Assembly: GCA_023053545.1 (NCBI GenBank)
Contig: JAKZAN010000002.1
Span: 9,730,790-9,794,789 of the forward strand
Direction of reading: 5' to 3'
Source: Lepidurus packardi
Lineage: Eukaryota > Arthropoda > Branchiopoda > Notostraca > Triopsidae
Length of the DNA stretch: 64,000 bases
Part shown: positions 1 through 12,975 of the stretch, in pieces
How the letters are laid out: each line of letters starts with the position of its first letter
Position numbering within the stretch: position 1 is the stretch's first letter
Translations under genes and position numbers: made by a program
The notes under the pieces: model-generated
The model's input: only the letters and a program-made list of their open reading frames with translations
What the model was told of the DNA's origin: nothing
Databases searched by the model: none

Positions 1-3000
1 TTTTATCTATTGAATCACAAAACTGCCGGTTCTTTACGACTTTCAATATAGTTCAAAGATAAAATTCTTTTATTCAAGAAATTGAAGTTTCAGTCGTTAA
101 ATTCTGTTTATATACGGAGTGTTTGTTTTAAAAAATAATTGGAATTTATTGAAAAAACAAACTTAATATGTTATTTTAATTCTATAATTTTGACGAATTC
201 TAAACAACACATAGCAGGCTGAGGTCAAGGGATCATCGATCTTCGGATTTTTGCCAAACCAAGGTTTCATTCAACGAACTGTTAAAAAAATGAAACAAAA
301 AAAAATCTTACAATGAAAACCTAAAAAGGTATACATTAAAATACTTTTATTTGTCCAATCGATCCTAGTCACTGAAAACAAGCTCACTCTATTGTCCAAA
401 GGACCAAACCGTTCCCGCAAGCACAGACTCAATGAAAAGACTTCTTCCCTCAAATGAGGTCAAATTTAAGCGCCAAGCTTCAACGGTCGACCAGCAATCT
501 TCATATAGGGAAAGACGGATCAAATACTATCAGCCAAGAGCAAATGCTCATGTTATGTAAAGATTTAAAAAAGGGTCATATACCTGCTTAAGCTTATTGT
601 GTATCCCAACCATAAAACTGGCCATTACCCAAACAGTCCCATCTTGTCTAAACCAAAACAGAACCATCTTGTCTTCGGTTTTAAAAACTACACGCATTAC
701 GATTAATGAATCACAACTGCATTTACAACTTACGACCTTATCAGTTTTATACCAAATATGGTAGTGCTTGTTTAATACCAAAACATCAAAAACTGTCTAT
801 TATTCACCTCAAGCATCCAAATGTACGTAAACGCTCACATTCTTGTTAAACTTAGTAATTTTCAATAAAAAATAATCGAAATTTTACCATTTAAAACACA
901 GTAATACGACTTACATGTTAGAAGTAGATAGGTTAATAAAATTTCTAATGCTCATAAAACATTCGAAGGTATAACCAGAAAAGGGAGCTGAAGTATGCTT
1001 TACTACAAACATTGGTTCACATTAAAAGTTACATATTCTAAACGTCGCTATTAGAAAAATTGCCCATACATTAGCGTCAAACTAAGTAAACATTTTTAAG
1101 CTCAACGTCTATTATAACGAACTTTTGTGCATTTCTTATAACATTGATGCCCGTCTTCTTCGTGATTTGACAGTCGGGGTCCTGGGGTCATGTTAGTGGA
1201 ACCTATTTGGAACGTATATTCCAATACAGCTCTATAGGGAACAACGAACGTTCTCTGTGACTGGAAATCGTGTCCCGCCTTGGGGATATCTCTACACGTA
1301 TCCCTGCCTAGTTCATTTCCCAGTTCTTCTACCTTTCTTCCCCGCTAAAACTTTAAACTTCGGTTCTTTTTTGACTTAATTATCTCCTAATTAGTCAACC
1401 TAACGATGCATATCTTGGCGGTCTTTTAAGAGACTTCTACAGGAAGGGCAATGCCTCTATATCTTACTTTTCGGTCCTTGTTACGGAAGAGGAAATTCAA
1501 TTCACAGCTCCTTAGCGCCCGTTAATGTGACGTTGCCGTCGTTTGTCTATTCTTGCCTAAAGTTTAACCGGCGTTCTATTCCAGTTTTAGGCCGCTCTAC
1601 CGTGGAACATTACCGAGAATTTCGAGTTTCTTATTACGGGAATTGTGAAAAATGCAAATCACGAAGTCAAGGTCCCTTAAGCCATGTTATAAGAGGCTAA
1701 AAATCCTCCTCCTTTTATCTTTCCTTGCAGCTCCGCCTTTTAGATCGTTCAAAACGCTTCCAAACTCTTGTAACTCCTGCTATCTGTTTTAAAAACTCGT
1801 TTTCACCTATTCTGGATCTGAGCTCCTTCTTCCCTCGAATCCTACTCGGGGCTTTGGCAGTGTAGCACACTAAACACATACACGGCGCGAGTCCCAATTT
1901 GGCGAAGGGAACGAACGCAGAGGCCCCAGCGTCCAGCATGAGCAGTTACGTTCCATCCATGCTGCTGCTGGAACACAAAACACAACACCTAACAGTGGCC
2001 GTCGCTTCGCACCCCAAAACAGTGCTGTGTCCGTGAATTAACAATGTTATGATCACACAAAAACGCATTTCAGGGAGTGTTTAAAACGTGATCAAGTGTT
2101 AAACGATTAACGTTTAACGCACGTTAACGCGCAAAGCCCACATTCAAACGTCTGGATGCTCTCAAACAGTGAAGCAACAGTTATAGTTGACATCTGCATC
2201 CTCACCAGTCAATTTTAAACCCACATCAGTGCTTTCAACTGTGTATTCAAATTATCAAGTAAAGAAGAAGCAAATGAAGGCTATTGTATTTGTAAAAGAT
2301 TACTAACTTTGTAACTTAAGTTCAATCGTAGAGGTAAAGGTTCCAATACGTTCGATATCGCAGAAGCACTTTAATAACAAAGTCCCTCAACTTGACCCCA
2401 AAACCTAGATTCACTGACCAACTAACTAGGGGATGTAAAATCAGTAACCAGTTTTCCTATTGACAAGTTTCCTCGTTTCCCAAAGTAGAGTAGGCAGAGA
2501 CAAGTAATTCCGGACTTGAAAAACGTGTCAACTGCTCCCAATAAAATGGCCTAAACTCGATGTGTCCTTGTCTCATTGTGGTAAAATACGGAGCACTTGT
2601 AAAACTTGTGTTTCTTAAGGCATTGTAAACCTTCTCCCGAATCAGAAAGTGGACTTGCGAGTCATTCTATATCCTCCGGCTACAAAAAGCTGGATGAGCA
2701 AAAGCAGTGTATGAACGTTTTATAAGGGAGCAACAACAACAAGAAAAACAAAACAAAAGGAAATAAAATAAAACGAGGCAAAAAACCCAAAGAGGTCACT
2801 AGGTTAGCATGTAGATGTATCCTGAAAATGTATAGAACTCCATATTCAAGCGCCCCCAAGGTCCTGCAGGTAATTAAGGTCATTGACCGCAGAATCCTTT
2901 GTTCCACGAACTTGACCTTAGGTCAACATAAAACCCGCAAACCTTTTCCTCTTATATGCATACTATCTATTTATACAGTCTATTTATTGGTCTTTTGATT

Positions 3001-3817
3001 ATATAACTTATCTAGATTGGGACTGTTATACGGCATACTTACGTCCCTCCCATAATTTGCCTGAACGTGTACAAATGCTTGCACATACAGTGATAATGAC
3101 TTCTCATTTTCTTTTCCTTTCTATAGTTGAATTTCGGGTTGCCACCAACTATTCTGGTAACCGTAATGGAGCTAACCAGAAGCACGTTGTTACCCAACAA
3201 AACCACTACAAGAATTGTCCGTGATCTCCTGCACTAACCTCAACTTGGCCGCTAATTCGAAACGAAAGTAAAATAATGCACATAATCTGTCAAATATAAT
3301 AATAATAACACCAAAATAATATGAATAATCACTGATCAAATTAATTATGTTACACCGAACTATAAGCACAACTTAAATAAGCACAGAAGAATACATTAAA
3401 TATAATAAGTAAAAATATAAAATTTTAAGTATAATATGTTAAATATAATAAGTAAAATGTCTTAAACTAAGAAACTTACGTTAAACTTAACACTAGTAAA
3501 ATCCCATAATTTTCTGTAGGAAATAAAATAAAATTGGTACAAACGATTTTGTTCCCATTTTTTTAGCGCTTGTACTTATTTTATTTCCTAAAAAAGTTAT
3601 TACATTTTACTAATGTTGGTTTACTTTAAACAAATAAATAAATAAAAAAAAGTCAATTAAAACAGGAAATTTACGTAAATCAAATATATAATCATTTGAT
3701 TAGAAAAAATACGAATTAATACGCTAACTAATAATGAATTAATACAATTAAATAAAATACCGTAAATCCATATATTACTAATTTTGAGTTTTTTCTTGTT
3801 TTTATAGGTCATTTATA
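1..3817. other. Gene-poor region, nothing recognised
   Basis: I see no exon chain with family resemblance here. Open frames are short and have no splice-consistent neighbours. From about 3290 to 3790 the DNA is strongly AT-rich, with repeated short motifs of the aatataataagtaaaa type. A good 3' splice site (pyrimidine run, then tatag) ends at 3807, just upstream of the first DM4/12 gene's ATG, so a non-coding first exon of that gene probably lies somewhere in this stretch; I could not place it. Confidence 0.5.
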
Positions 3818-5057
3818 ATGATGTTAATTTATCTTATGGCGCTGTGCCTCTGCCGGGCTGTATTAGCACAGACAGAGTTGGAAACTAGTCCTTATACGTT
3901 CTGGCACCCCACGACAACCGAGATTCCCCTTGAAACCATTTCGGTTAACTATTCCAACTATGAAAGCCAACAAACCCGTTCGCCCGGTTTCCCGATTTTG
4001 TTAAACTCAACGTACCAGCCGGAGAATCAGCCACGGCGAGCGGTGGACCGCCGACCTCAACTGCCGTTCATCACCGAGCGTTATAATCCTCCGGGTACTA
4101 ACCATCAAAAACAGCCCTCGTACCCCCCACCGTACCCGAGTATCAACTACAATGCGTATCAGCGGCCAATACCGCCGCATCCATACCGGAAACCAGAAAT
4201 TCCGGATAAAAGCTACCTTACTTATGAAAAACGACCTCCGCGACCCCAAAAACCACTGAAAGAGAAAAGCGAGTGGTCCTGGAGCCGTTTTAAGCCTTAC
4301 ATTCGACGTCCGCCGGCATCGATTGATAAGATTATCGATGGAGGGCTTTTATTGGGTTTCATTCCGATCCGCTCCCTGATCAGTGTTGGGGCAGTTTGGT
4401 CCCTCGTCTATTGGCAATTATCACGGACTTCAACTCCTGTGGTGCGACTGCGTAGTGCTGGGGATGACGAAGCGACAATCTTTAAGAAAGATGCTAAACT
4501 TTGGCTGGATTTACTGCTGCAAACTTGGCTCCATGCAGGAGAATCGTGGAATCACGAAGAATGTTTGAAAAGATCGTTGTGCGAGATTGGACAAGATTAC
4601 CTCCAAGGAATGACGGTCCCTACTTGGATTGACAATTCCGTCAAGTAAAGATTTCTTAAAATTCTTCACAATAACCATAAGTTACTTATATTATTTTCAT
4701 TATTCATTTATGACTATTACTATTTTTTATAGATTTAACATTGGTGTAGGCTTTTAGCCTGTTGCATGATTATAAATTGATCATTTATGGATTATTTATT
4801 ATTATTACTATTATTAATTTACTATTATTATGCAATGCATTTCTTATTTATATAATTACTTATTTTTCAATATCTTAATTTTGTGTAGGTCAGTTTTGGC
4901 GCGAAAGCTTTGGATGGAAGGGGAAGACTTTTGGGATGCTGTGACGCATAAGGATAATGAAGAATGTGGGCAAAGATACGCTCATTGTCCATGGTCGTTA
5001 AAGAAGTTACTCTTGAGAGAAGGAATGGAGTTAGAGACAGACAATGGACTCACGTGA
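3818..5057 (+). CDS. DM4/12-domain secreted protein with proline-rich N-terminal half
   Basis: Two coding exons, 3818-4644 and 4889-5057, joined in phase 2, give 331 residues. Residues 1-17 form a signal peptide (MMLIYLMALCLCRAVLA). Residues about 20-155 are rich in proline, tyrosine and basic residues. A hydrophobic stretch follows near 175-200. The C-terminal part matches the arthropod DM4/12 family: C249-x5-C255 followed by E (CLKRSLCE), then C302-x6-C309 (ECGQRYAHC) followed by PW. The function of DM4/12 proteins is unknown; the four spaced cysteines suggest two disulphides in an extracellular domain. The ATG lies 11 bases after a strong 3' splice site, so a 5'UTR intron is likely. It is the first of five related genes in this region, and the only one with the long proline-rich segment. 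Confidence 0.85.
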
Positions 5058-5811
5058 CTCTTTCGGTGAACGTGTTTTTGACAATTTAAAGAAACGTGCG
5101 TTCTTTTACAAGCTGAATGACACAAAAAAACGTTAAAGTCAAGTTGATGTGAACTTTTTTTGAGACATACATGACTCGTACTGTTTCGTACTATACATAC
5201 ATACACAGTCTGGAATTTGGCTACTACAGTCAAGTGAGTCAACAAAGAACGAAGCTTGTGCGAATATGCGAAAGTGCAAATAGGGAAAGCTCTCCAAACA
5301 GCACACGCTAATGTGATTTGGAAAGAATTGGAATTTAACATAAGACCTGAGCGGACTTGGAAAGGCGGTAGCAGAGCTTAATGGACTATATGACGGTGCA
5401 TTACTGTGTTACGCGTATTTACTTTTTGTGAGACATAATAAATTATTTACGAAGTTCGAAACTGTATTCACTTACCAAACTGGCCGGTAGTGATGCAATA
5501 CTAGGAAACCCAAAATGGAAAATCGCACATCCTTGCGATCCGCGCAAATAGATGAACTGTAACCGCAACCACGCCCCCTCTTAACCGAAATATATTTTAA
5601 ATAAATACCATTGATAGAATAATACTACGAAAGGATACCATGGAAATGATAGAAATGAACGAACTGAATTTGAATTTACAGGATGTAAGGAATCAACAGG
5701 TGAAGCATAAAACTAAACAAATTCCATACTTAGCGTAAGTCTGCTAATTTGGGCACTATCACTGTTTGTCTATTTCAACTCATTTTATTAAACCAGCATG
5801 TCTTGCCTTTA

Positions 5812-5898
5812 AATTATTCAGGATTTTTATTTGGATATTATTTGAATTATTCAGGATTTTTATTTGGATATTATTTGAATTATTCAGGATTTTTATTT
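5812..5898. repeat. 33-bp tandem repeat, about 2.6 copies
   Basis: The block beginning aattattcaggatttttat recurs at a spacing of 33 bases (the ggatttttat core is at 5821, 5854 and 5887). The copies are nearly identical, so the array is young. It sits in intergenic DNA with no gene nearby. Confidence 0.9.
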
Positions 5899-7047
5899 AT
5901 AGGGCTTTTTTGTTGAACTACTTTTAATGAAGTATAATTATTTACAAGAATTTGATCATTTTAACAGTAATACTAGTTTTTACTAGACTAGCTACAATTC
6001 CTAAGTTATTCCTAACATGTTCGTTAAACGGTAGGTAATACTAGAAGGAAATGCAAATACAAAGAGGAATTGGCTCGACTGTGGTCATCCATGTTCCAAA
6101 GTTTAAGAAACTCGTATTCATTTACGAACCCATAACGCCACTAAGACCGTTATTACTGCACCTGGCATTCAAACTCATCCTAACCATACCTCATCTCCTA
6201 TTAAATGCCAAAAATTAACCATATTGCTTAATAGCAATGGACATTTTGCTTAATTCCCTACCCCCAGAAAAAAATGTCACTAACTTGTACGATCCAACTC
6301 GTTTATTTCATGCACTGTAAAAAGTCTTTTTAAATACAAGCAATGTGTGTACATTTTTGCTTAAAAACATTCCCTGTACTTAATTCAGACTTTGATCAAT
6401 TTCAACAATGAATTAGCTCCAAAGTAAGTCTTAAAGAGTCTACATATTTTTTCTATTATATTATTATTTTTATCAAAATAGGTACCTCTAGTACCCGACC
6501 TTTTTTACGGTGTACAATTGAATGCTTTCTGGACTGGATAAATATACTATAATTCATCTGTTACGGACACGTTTTAATGATTGCTGGCTAAACAAGTGGG
6601 GCATCATCACTCATGCACCTGAGCAATACTGGATTATGAATACGTGTTCATACTTTAGCTCTTCTTTTAAACATAACAGCATCTCTGCTCGGCTGCACCT
6701 TAATCATTGCCCCGTGTCAATAATGGCTTGCTTTTTAAATATAAACGAAGAGAAAACCTACTTTCAAGATTACACGCTTCTGCTTGCTACTCTCATAAAT
6801 TGCAAGCAATCGCGCCAACACCCTGTAGATTTCGTCTTTTTTAAGCGGAAGAGCAAAATTACAGGTTCTTGACAATACACTAACCAGCTCCAAGTATTCT
6901 CCGGAAGTTACCTTTACAAATGTCCGAAGCCAATTTCACATATCTAACCTTCCCGTAGGCCTCATCATATATGTATATGGGATGTTTGGGGTTTTCTATA
7001 ATAGGAGTTTGGGAACAGTACAGTTGGCTAATTACAAGACACAGATG

Positions 7048-7100
7048 CTGTGGTGGTAAAGTGGTTAACTGGGCAAGGGACCGGGTTTGTGAGTCTATGG
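7048..7100 (+). repeat. Degenerate tRNA-like sequence (possible SINE head)
   Basis: The motif tggtaaagtgg fits the RNA polymerase III A-box consensus at every constrained position. About 35 bases downstream, gggtttgtgagtc is a decayed B-box. The tRNA stems are not intact, so this is a tRNA-derived relic rather than a tRNA gene. The 3' extent of any SINE body is unclear. Confidence 0.3.
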
Positions 7101-7355
7101 TTTTCTTTTTGCATTAGCTGACGTCCAACCAAATACCCACTGGAACGATTATTGCAGCGGTGAAGCACATACGGGCACATGAGTGTGTGTGTAGTGCCCC
7201 CCTCTCCGCACGCTCGTTTTGAATGTCACGGGAAGCGAGGATAGCGAGGCCTGATTACGGCAGAGCAGTAACAGTTACAAGACACCCAAACCCTGAACGC
7301 ATGTGTTGCACCGAGTGGTATGGCAAAGCAAGCAGCGTCACTCACCCATGCAGCT

Positions 7356-7365
7356 TATATATAAA
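7356..7365 (+). promoter_or_regulatory. TATA box of the gene starting at 8473
   Basis: The sequence tatatataaa lies about 30 bases upstream of a plausible start region near 7385-7395. From there an untranslated exon would run to a consensus 5' splice site (cctt|gtaagt) at 7484/7485. The matching 3' splice site (tttcag) ends at 8460, 12 bases before the ATG. The arrangement implies a TATA-driven transcript with a 976-bp 5'UTR intron. Confidence 0.55.
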
Positions 7366-7389
7366 GTCAGAATCCTCTACAACAATCGC

Positions 7390-9357
7390 ATCATTGTCTT
7401 GCCTACCAATCCAGTGAGCAACAACTTAACAAGCAAGTGCAAACCAAGTGGAGGCCTAAAAACTTCATCATCTACCCACCCCTTGTAAGTGCCTGTAGAA
7501 TCCGGTGCCAGTCAATTTTCAAGTGTTTTAGCTTTTTACTGTGCACACAACGAGGTAAATATTGTTAGGAGCATTTCTTAAGCTGAGTTAATGTCAAAAA
7601 GACAACTGAAAACAATATAAAGCAAGCTGCAACCTTTATCAGAACTTCTTTACACTGGAGTAACCAGTACAATTCAGTGCGAGTCAATTTCTAACGTTCG
7701 TTTATAAATTTTTAATGCCGATTTTTCGAATCCCCAGGAACGAAAGAGTTTAAGAACAATTACATTATCAATTATTTAAATTCAAAATAATATTCTTTAG
7801 AAGTTTTAAACTGAAGCTACTTTTGACCTCAATGAAAGATTTGTGGGTTTACAACCTATTCCATAGAGCACCATAAAGCTAATTAGGACAGAACAAGGGC
7901 GGACTTGACACTTAACTCACATTACGCTCCACAAACCACAGAGATCATAGATAAAAAAGCTCGACAGCCTTGCAAAAACAATTGCCAGTTTTTTTAAAAG
8001 AACAAATGAAAACAATATACCGTCACAAAAGGCACGCGAGCTTGACGAATAGCTTCTGGGGTTTGCTATCATCACAAGGGGAAGAATAATTTTTCTCAAC
8101 AGAAAGCATATATGCTCTCATATTCGCATAACGATCCCAGTGTCGGGCTGTATAGCGACTCGTATTTTGCCAGCATGACGAAAATATGGCTTTCGGTGTT
8201 TTACCGCACTTTAGTTATCCTACCATTAGACCATATCGGAGTTCACCAATATGAACACCAACATGGCTCTGCTCGTAGCACCTGGTACGAGCTCAATTAG
8301 TGGTTTCTAAGCTGGCCAGTAACGCACCACATTGAAACTTTCCGTTACTGACCTTCAAAATAAGAACATAAGACTTAATTTTTTGAGAAAAGAAACCTAT
8401 TTCACACCCCTTTCGACGATTTGGTTAAGTTATATTAAATATGTCAACTTTTAGTTTCAGCTAACATTCAAAATGGCGTCAGGATGGACTGTTCTCGTTT
8501 TTGCTCTGATTTGCATTCAATGGACACAAGCTTCGTTGTTTCCCACCTACAATGACGAAGCCGAAGAGGCTGAAGGTCGTTTTGGAATTATTTCGGTAAA
8601 TTTCTTAAAATAAATTTGACAAAATTCACGTTATTGTCTCTTCGAAGCTTTACTTATTCTAAATTATTATCATTCTAGCTAAGTCCATCTACTTCAACTG
8701 CTAATTATACCATCAACTTGACTGGTCTCCTATTGTTGGGCCTTGCCCTAGCTTCGGCACTTACGCTCTGGGCTTACCTTTCCCAATTCTTTGGTGCTAA
8801 AGGTTACGGATCTTCTCATGGGCATGAAGAAGGCTACGGCGGCTACCAAAAGGTAAATTTACATTTTGTTACATTGTTAACTTGACACTAACATAAAAAG
8901 GCACGAGTTAAGACTTTTTATATGCTTTCTTGAACAGAGAGCTTTGTTTGATTCGATGGAAATGCTCCCGCTTGTACTCAGCAACTTGCACGAACGCTTT
9001 GAAAAAGATGCCGTGACAGAAGATGCTTGTAAGCAGCGTATTGTATGCGAATCTGGTAACCCATCACAAGATTTCGCCTACAATACCTTTGGACACGCTA
9101 CCAACACCTTCTTCAGGTAAAAACGAGACTCATAGTGCACCCAAATGTGTTCTTTTTTCTGAACTTCGCTTTTATTCTTCTATCATTGCAGCCAAGTCGA
9201 AAAAGAGAACCTGATGGAAAAGCTGTTCGAGTTGAAACGCGGCAAGATGCTCTATGAAGCTTGGCAAGAAGGTGCTAAAGGCAAAGCTTGCAAAGCGTCC
9301 TACAGCAAATGCTCGCTCTCCAACGAACAAGTCTTGAAATTTGTGGAATCCAAGTAA
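7390..9357 (+). CDS. Small signal-peptide/transmembrane protein with DM4/12-like cysteine tail
   Basis: Coding exons are 8473-8595, 8679-8852, 8938-9116 and 9192-9357 (213 residues); the inferred untranslated exon is about 7390-7484. The order is a signal peptide (about 1-20), a short acidic stretch, a transmembrane helix around residues 50-75 with the segment LTGLLLLGLALASALTLW, a Gly/His/Tyr-rich linker (about 80-100), then a C-terminal domain with C130-x5-C136 followed by E and C192-x6-C199. That cysteine spacing is the DM4/12 pattern, although the overall match is weaker than in the first gene. It is the second of five tandem relatives. Function is unknown; a cuticle or epithelial surface role would be a guess. 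Confidence 0.8.
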
Positions 9358-11716
9358 AGAAAGCAAACGTGTTGCAAACGACGTTTTCTGGAGAAACTAC
9401 GGCGACTTTTAACGAGAAAGAAACGAAGGACAGACCCGCAACGCTTTTCGACCAACGTTTTATGATGACTTGTAACTTATTAATTTATTTATTTGTAAAT
9501 ACCCGCCCTCGAGACTTTACGGATATATCCGACAATACTTCCGACTTTGGTTATAACGACGCTGTGATAAGCCCAAGCACTGCTCGACTGAATTACTTTT
9601 GTGATTGTTCTTTGTAGTGATCAAACTAGGGAAGAAGTTTGGTCAGTGCCAACAACACGCAACACAAAATTTTACTTTTTCTTTTTAGATTATTTCCACT
9701 CGTTTTTTTTAATACTTTACTCTTACTATTTCGACTTCCTCAGATAGAGCTCAATGACATAAGGATGTGTAAATCGTGAAGCATGTACATTACTGTAATT
9801 TTGTGTGAGTGTTCTATACTGGCTATGGCTTTCGTAGTGCTGTCCTCTTTCAATGCATAATTCGCTGAGTGTCTCTAGATGCATGTTATGAAGTGTGTGT
9901 GGTGCTTTGTACCAAATCAAAGGTAGCACTTGCAAGCTAACAGACTTTATGACGTAAACTCTTAAACCAATGCTGCAGTGTAGACCATGATCTCTTACGG
10001 GAAGACAAACAACGGGAGTTGCTATTGTACGAATAAATAAAGACGAAGACAACAAAGAAACTCTAAAGGCTTAATTATCATACAGTTAAGTAGTGTATCA
10101 TTAAGAGTAAAAGGACTAACTAGCGATTAATGCAGCTAATTCTTCATATAAATTAGGTTAGGTAATTTACTTGTCACGAGTTTGAAGAGAACGTGGTTGG
10201 CTTAGTTTTGTAAATAATGAACAGCAAATCAAAGTTGGTCCATGTCAGTAGTTCCGCCACTGAACAGTCCACACCGAGTGGTCACTTTCAGCAGTTGATG
10301 ATGATCACAATATCACAAAACTCGGGTCCTAACTACGTACAAGAATATGCTTGGAACCTTCTGCAAAATAAACTAGATTTGTAGTAGAATAGAAAATGAA
10401 TAAATTCGCATAGAACCTTGCTTTTTGTACATTGTAATTTATAACTTGGAGCGCAACCCTGGAGAGAACACCTTTCCACTTCACTCACTGACAAGACGTC
10501 GAGAACTGGCGCTGTAAATGTTTTGATTTCATGACGCTGATGACGCCCTGGTGCTAGCTACCGGTGCCAAGCCCTACGAATTCGAATATTAAATAAATTC
10601 TTTTATGCGAGATCTTAACTTATAATGAATTATTATTTCAACTCATATTACTTACACTTCGATCAGAAATGTCTGGTTAATCTATTATTTTAAACTTCTT
10701 TTGCTGGGGAAAAACATGTTCAGGAGGATACATCTTTTTGTCGGTATCTCGGTACTCTAACAAATGTCAGATAGGGATTTTTTCATTTGTATCATAATAG
10801 GTATACGATTAACAAGGCAAAGTACTACAGCGAAGTACTACTACATGGCCTGGGATATGCTTGAATCAACCATGTGATTGATTCCAACAAGAAATTAAAT
10901 TCGTATTCGAATGCTTTTGTATACGTGATTATCTATGCTAGCAACATCGCAAACAAACAGGGTATTAGGAAAGCAAAAGACCGGAAGTTTCCTTGGCCCA
11001 GAACCCATGTAATGTTTAATCAGTATGCAAAAGCTCATGTCCTCCAAAGTCTTATATAACGGGTTCCCATGTCAACACAATTGGCATGCTAACTTGATAA
11101 GTACCTGCTCAATGAATTACCTACTACAGCCTCTTATGTCGGCATATGTTCTATGGCATGTCAGTTTCCCATAATGGTCACTGTTTTCTTCTAATAAAAA
11201 ACGTGGACCATATCCTTTCCCAGAAAGCGCCGAAAAATACGAAGAAATCTAAGTGGTCTACGGAGGAACATACGTTTTAAAATCCCTTAGCTTATCAAAA
11301 TGTAGGTAAATATTATACATTTCCTAGTTGCACATCTAGCCCCACATCTGGCCAACCTCTTACTATGCAAAAATAAAGGTTAAACCACAGTAAAATCCTT
11401 ACACAAGTTTCCCGAAATCCTTTTCGGTCTCGTCAAAGGGTTAACGATTAAAGATTAACCAGCGAATAAATGAGAATAAGTGCGTGAGTAAATTAAGTTG
11501 TGTACGTTCTGTGACGTGAAGTAAATAAGTCAAAATGTGTAGGTTTTCATGCAGCTCTTATTATCCATCATACATTAAACTTCACAGAGTCGTAATATAA
11601 CAAATTTCCCGAAACCAGCGGGACTCGATCACAAAGGAAAACAAAATAAATTAAATTATTTAACCACCAATAGGTAAATAAAATATTTATCAAAACAAAA
11701 TCAGGTTTCAGGACTT
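9358..11716. other. Intergenic, no gene recognised
   Basis: This holds the 3' flanks of two convergent cluster genes (ending at 9357 on plus and 11717 on minus). The open frames seen on either strand (for example 9726-10055, minus) lack a family signal or splice partners. No repeat or RNA gene was recognised. Confidence 0.5.
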
Positions 11717-12254
11717 TTAATCTTGGTGTTCGTTCTCTTCGTATTTCTTGTACGATTTGCTTAGTGCTTCCATCACTGGGCTTAACATATCCAATGACCT
11801 GCGATATTAATACATTACAAACAAAAGGTCCATCGTCATCATGAGAAAATTCATATAAAAACTTAAGATAAAGTTACCGTTTGGTGTAGGAAGAATACTG
11901 AGACTTGGTTTGATAAGAAGTCGGGACTTCGTAAGTGTACTGCTGCTGGTCGTACCCGTATCCAGCTTCAGGAGCACCGCCGAACCACTTATCCTTGTCA
12001 ATCAAGCCCAAAAGACCCAAAAGTGGTATCAATACAGCAGCAATCACTAACGCAGCCAAACCGGCCAACAAAGCGTATTGAAGAGAGGTAGCATTGAAGG
12101 TGAAGGTGAGCGATCCGTCCGTATTCAGGTTGACAAAGGCAAATCGAGCTGATTCTTGAGCGTCGTTCGCTTCTGCTACCGAAGATTCTTCGGCACGCAC
12201 CATCGATAAGATGGACAACAGGAAGAAGAAGTAGATCATGGCGAATTGACGCAT
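11717..12254 (-). CDS. Small signal-peptide/transmembrane protein, cluster member lacking the cysteine domain
   Basis: Coding exons are 11878-12254 and 11717-11798 (152 residues). Residues about 1-21 are a signal peptide ending near VRA. A helix around 57-85 (ALLAGLAALVIAAVLIPLLG) is a clear transmembrane segment. A Tyr/Gln-rich linker follows, and the protein ends with a short segment, SLDMLSPVMEALSKSYKKY. That last part aligns with the start of the cysteine domain in the 8473 gene (SMEMLPLVLSNLHERF), but the protein stops before any cysteines, so it looks like a shortened family member. A 5'UTR intron is likely, with its 3' splice site ending at 12275. Confidence 0.8.
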
Positions 12255-12275
12255 GTTAGAGGTTAAGTTATTTCC

Positions 12276-12975
12276 TATGCAAAGTATTCCGAAAGAAGAA
12301 CCGTTAATTCATGGATTCATTAAGTCCTTTCTTCTTAATTATGTGATACTCTGCCTCCTCACGTACAGTACGGATCCTACGTGACATGAGTGTTACCCAG
12401 CTTACCAGAGTTCACTCACTCATTTTACGACAGGAAAGCAGGAAATGAAAAATCCTTCCAAAGACGAAGTCAGGATGTAATATTTCATACTCCTTTCGAA
12501 ATGCAAAATTTTATTGAAGAAAACTTACTATTCATGAAAAAAAAGTTACCAGATTATAAAAGTTAAATTATTTCGAAAAACTCAATCAGAGCTGTGTCAT
12601 ATAAGCGAAAATTTGTAATTCGATTATACCAAATAAGTTGAAGTTGATACAACTTGGTAATAACGTTGAATTTGAATGGGGAAAGAGTTTTAAAAATTTA
12701 CCGAACTTTCACCAAAGGGACAAAGAACCACAGAGGAGTTGTCAACGAAAGCACTTATCAGCACAAGATACTGTACAATGATTAATTGGCTAACGAGCCA
12801 TTTAGTTGCTGGTAAGATAGAATCTAGTTTCACAGTTTTTAACTTGAAGTGCGTTGAGTGAACAAAAATTCACTTACCTTAACTAAAATTGAGCTTTTGG
12901 AGCTGTTATCGAACACTGGATGAAGTGTTGATGGAAGCTGATGCTGATATTCTCGACGTCGGCGGCTTTTAAAGG
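12276..12975 (-). promoter_or_regulatory. Promoter and 5'UTR intron of the gene starting at 12254
   Basis: On the minus strand a TTTAAAAG TATA-like element lies near 12966-12974. About 30 bases downstream begins a stretch ending at a consensus donor (aag|gtaagtg, last exon base 12878). The matching acceptor (tttgcatag) ends at 12275, just before the ATG. The 8473 gene has the same architecture: TATA box, short untranslated exon, intron, ATG. Confidence 0.45.

Larger units (their letters stand above)
5058..7355. other. Intergenic, no gene recognised
   Basis: There is no supported coding exon between the first DM4/12 gene and the promoter of the next gene. The longest open frame (6522-6872, plus) is AT-rich, has no recognisable residue pattern and no splice partners. 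The stretch contains a 33-bp tandem repeat near 5812-5898 and a tRNA-like A-box sequence near 7048-7100, listed separately. Confidence 0.5.

Noticed and set aside
1715-1939. Minus-strand open frame with cysteines
   Set aside because: No family match and no splice context; treated as chance.
6522-6872. 116-codon plus-strand open frame
   Set aside because: AT-rich, no recognisable domain, no signal peptide, no splice partners; likely a chance frame.
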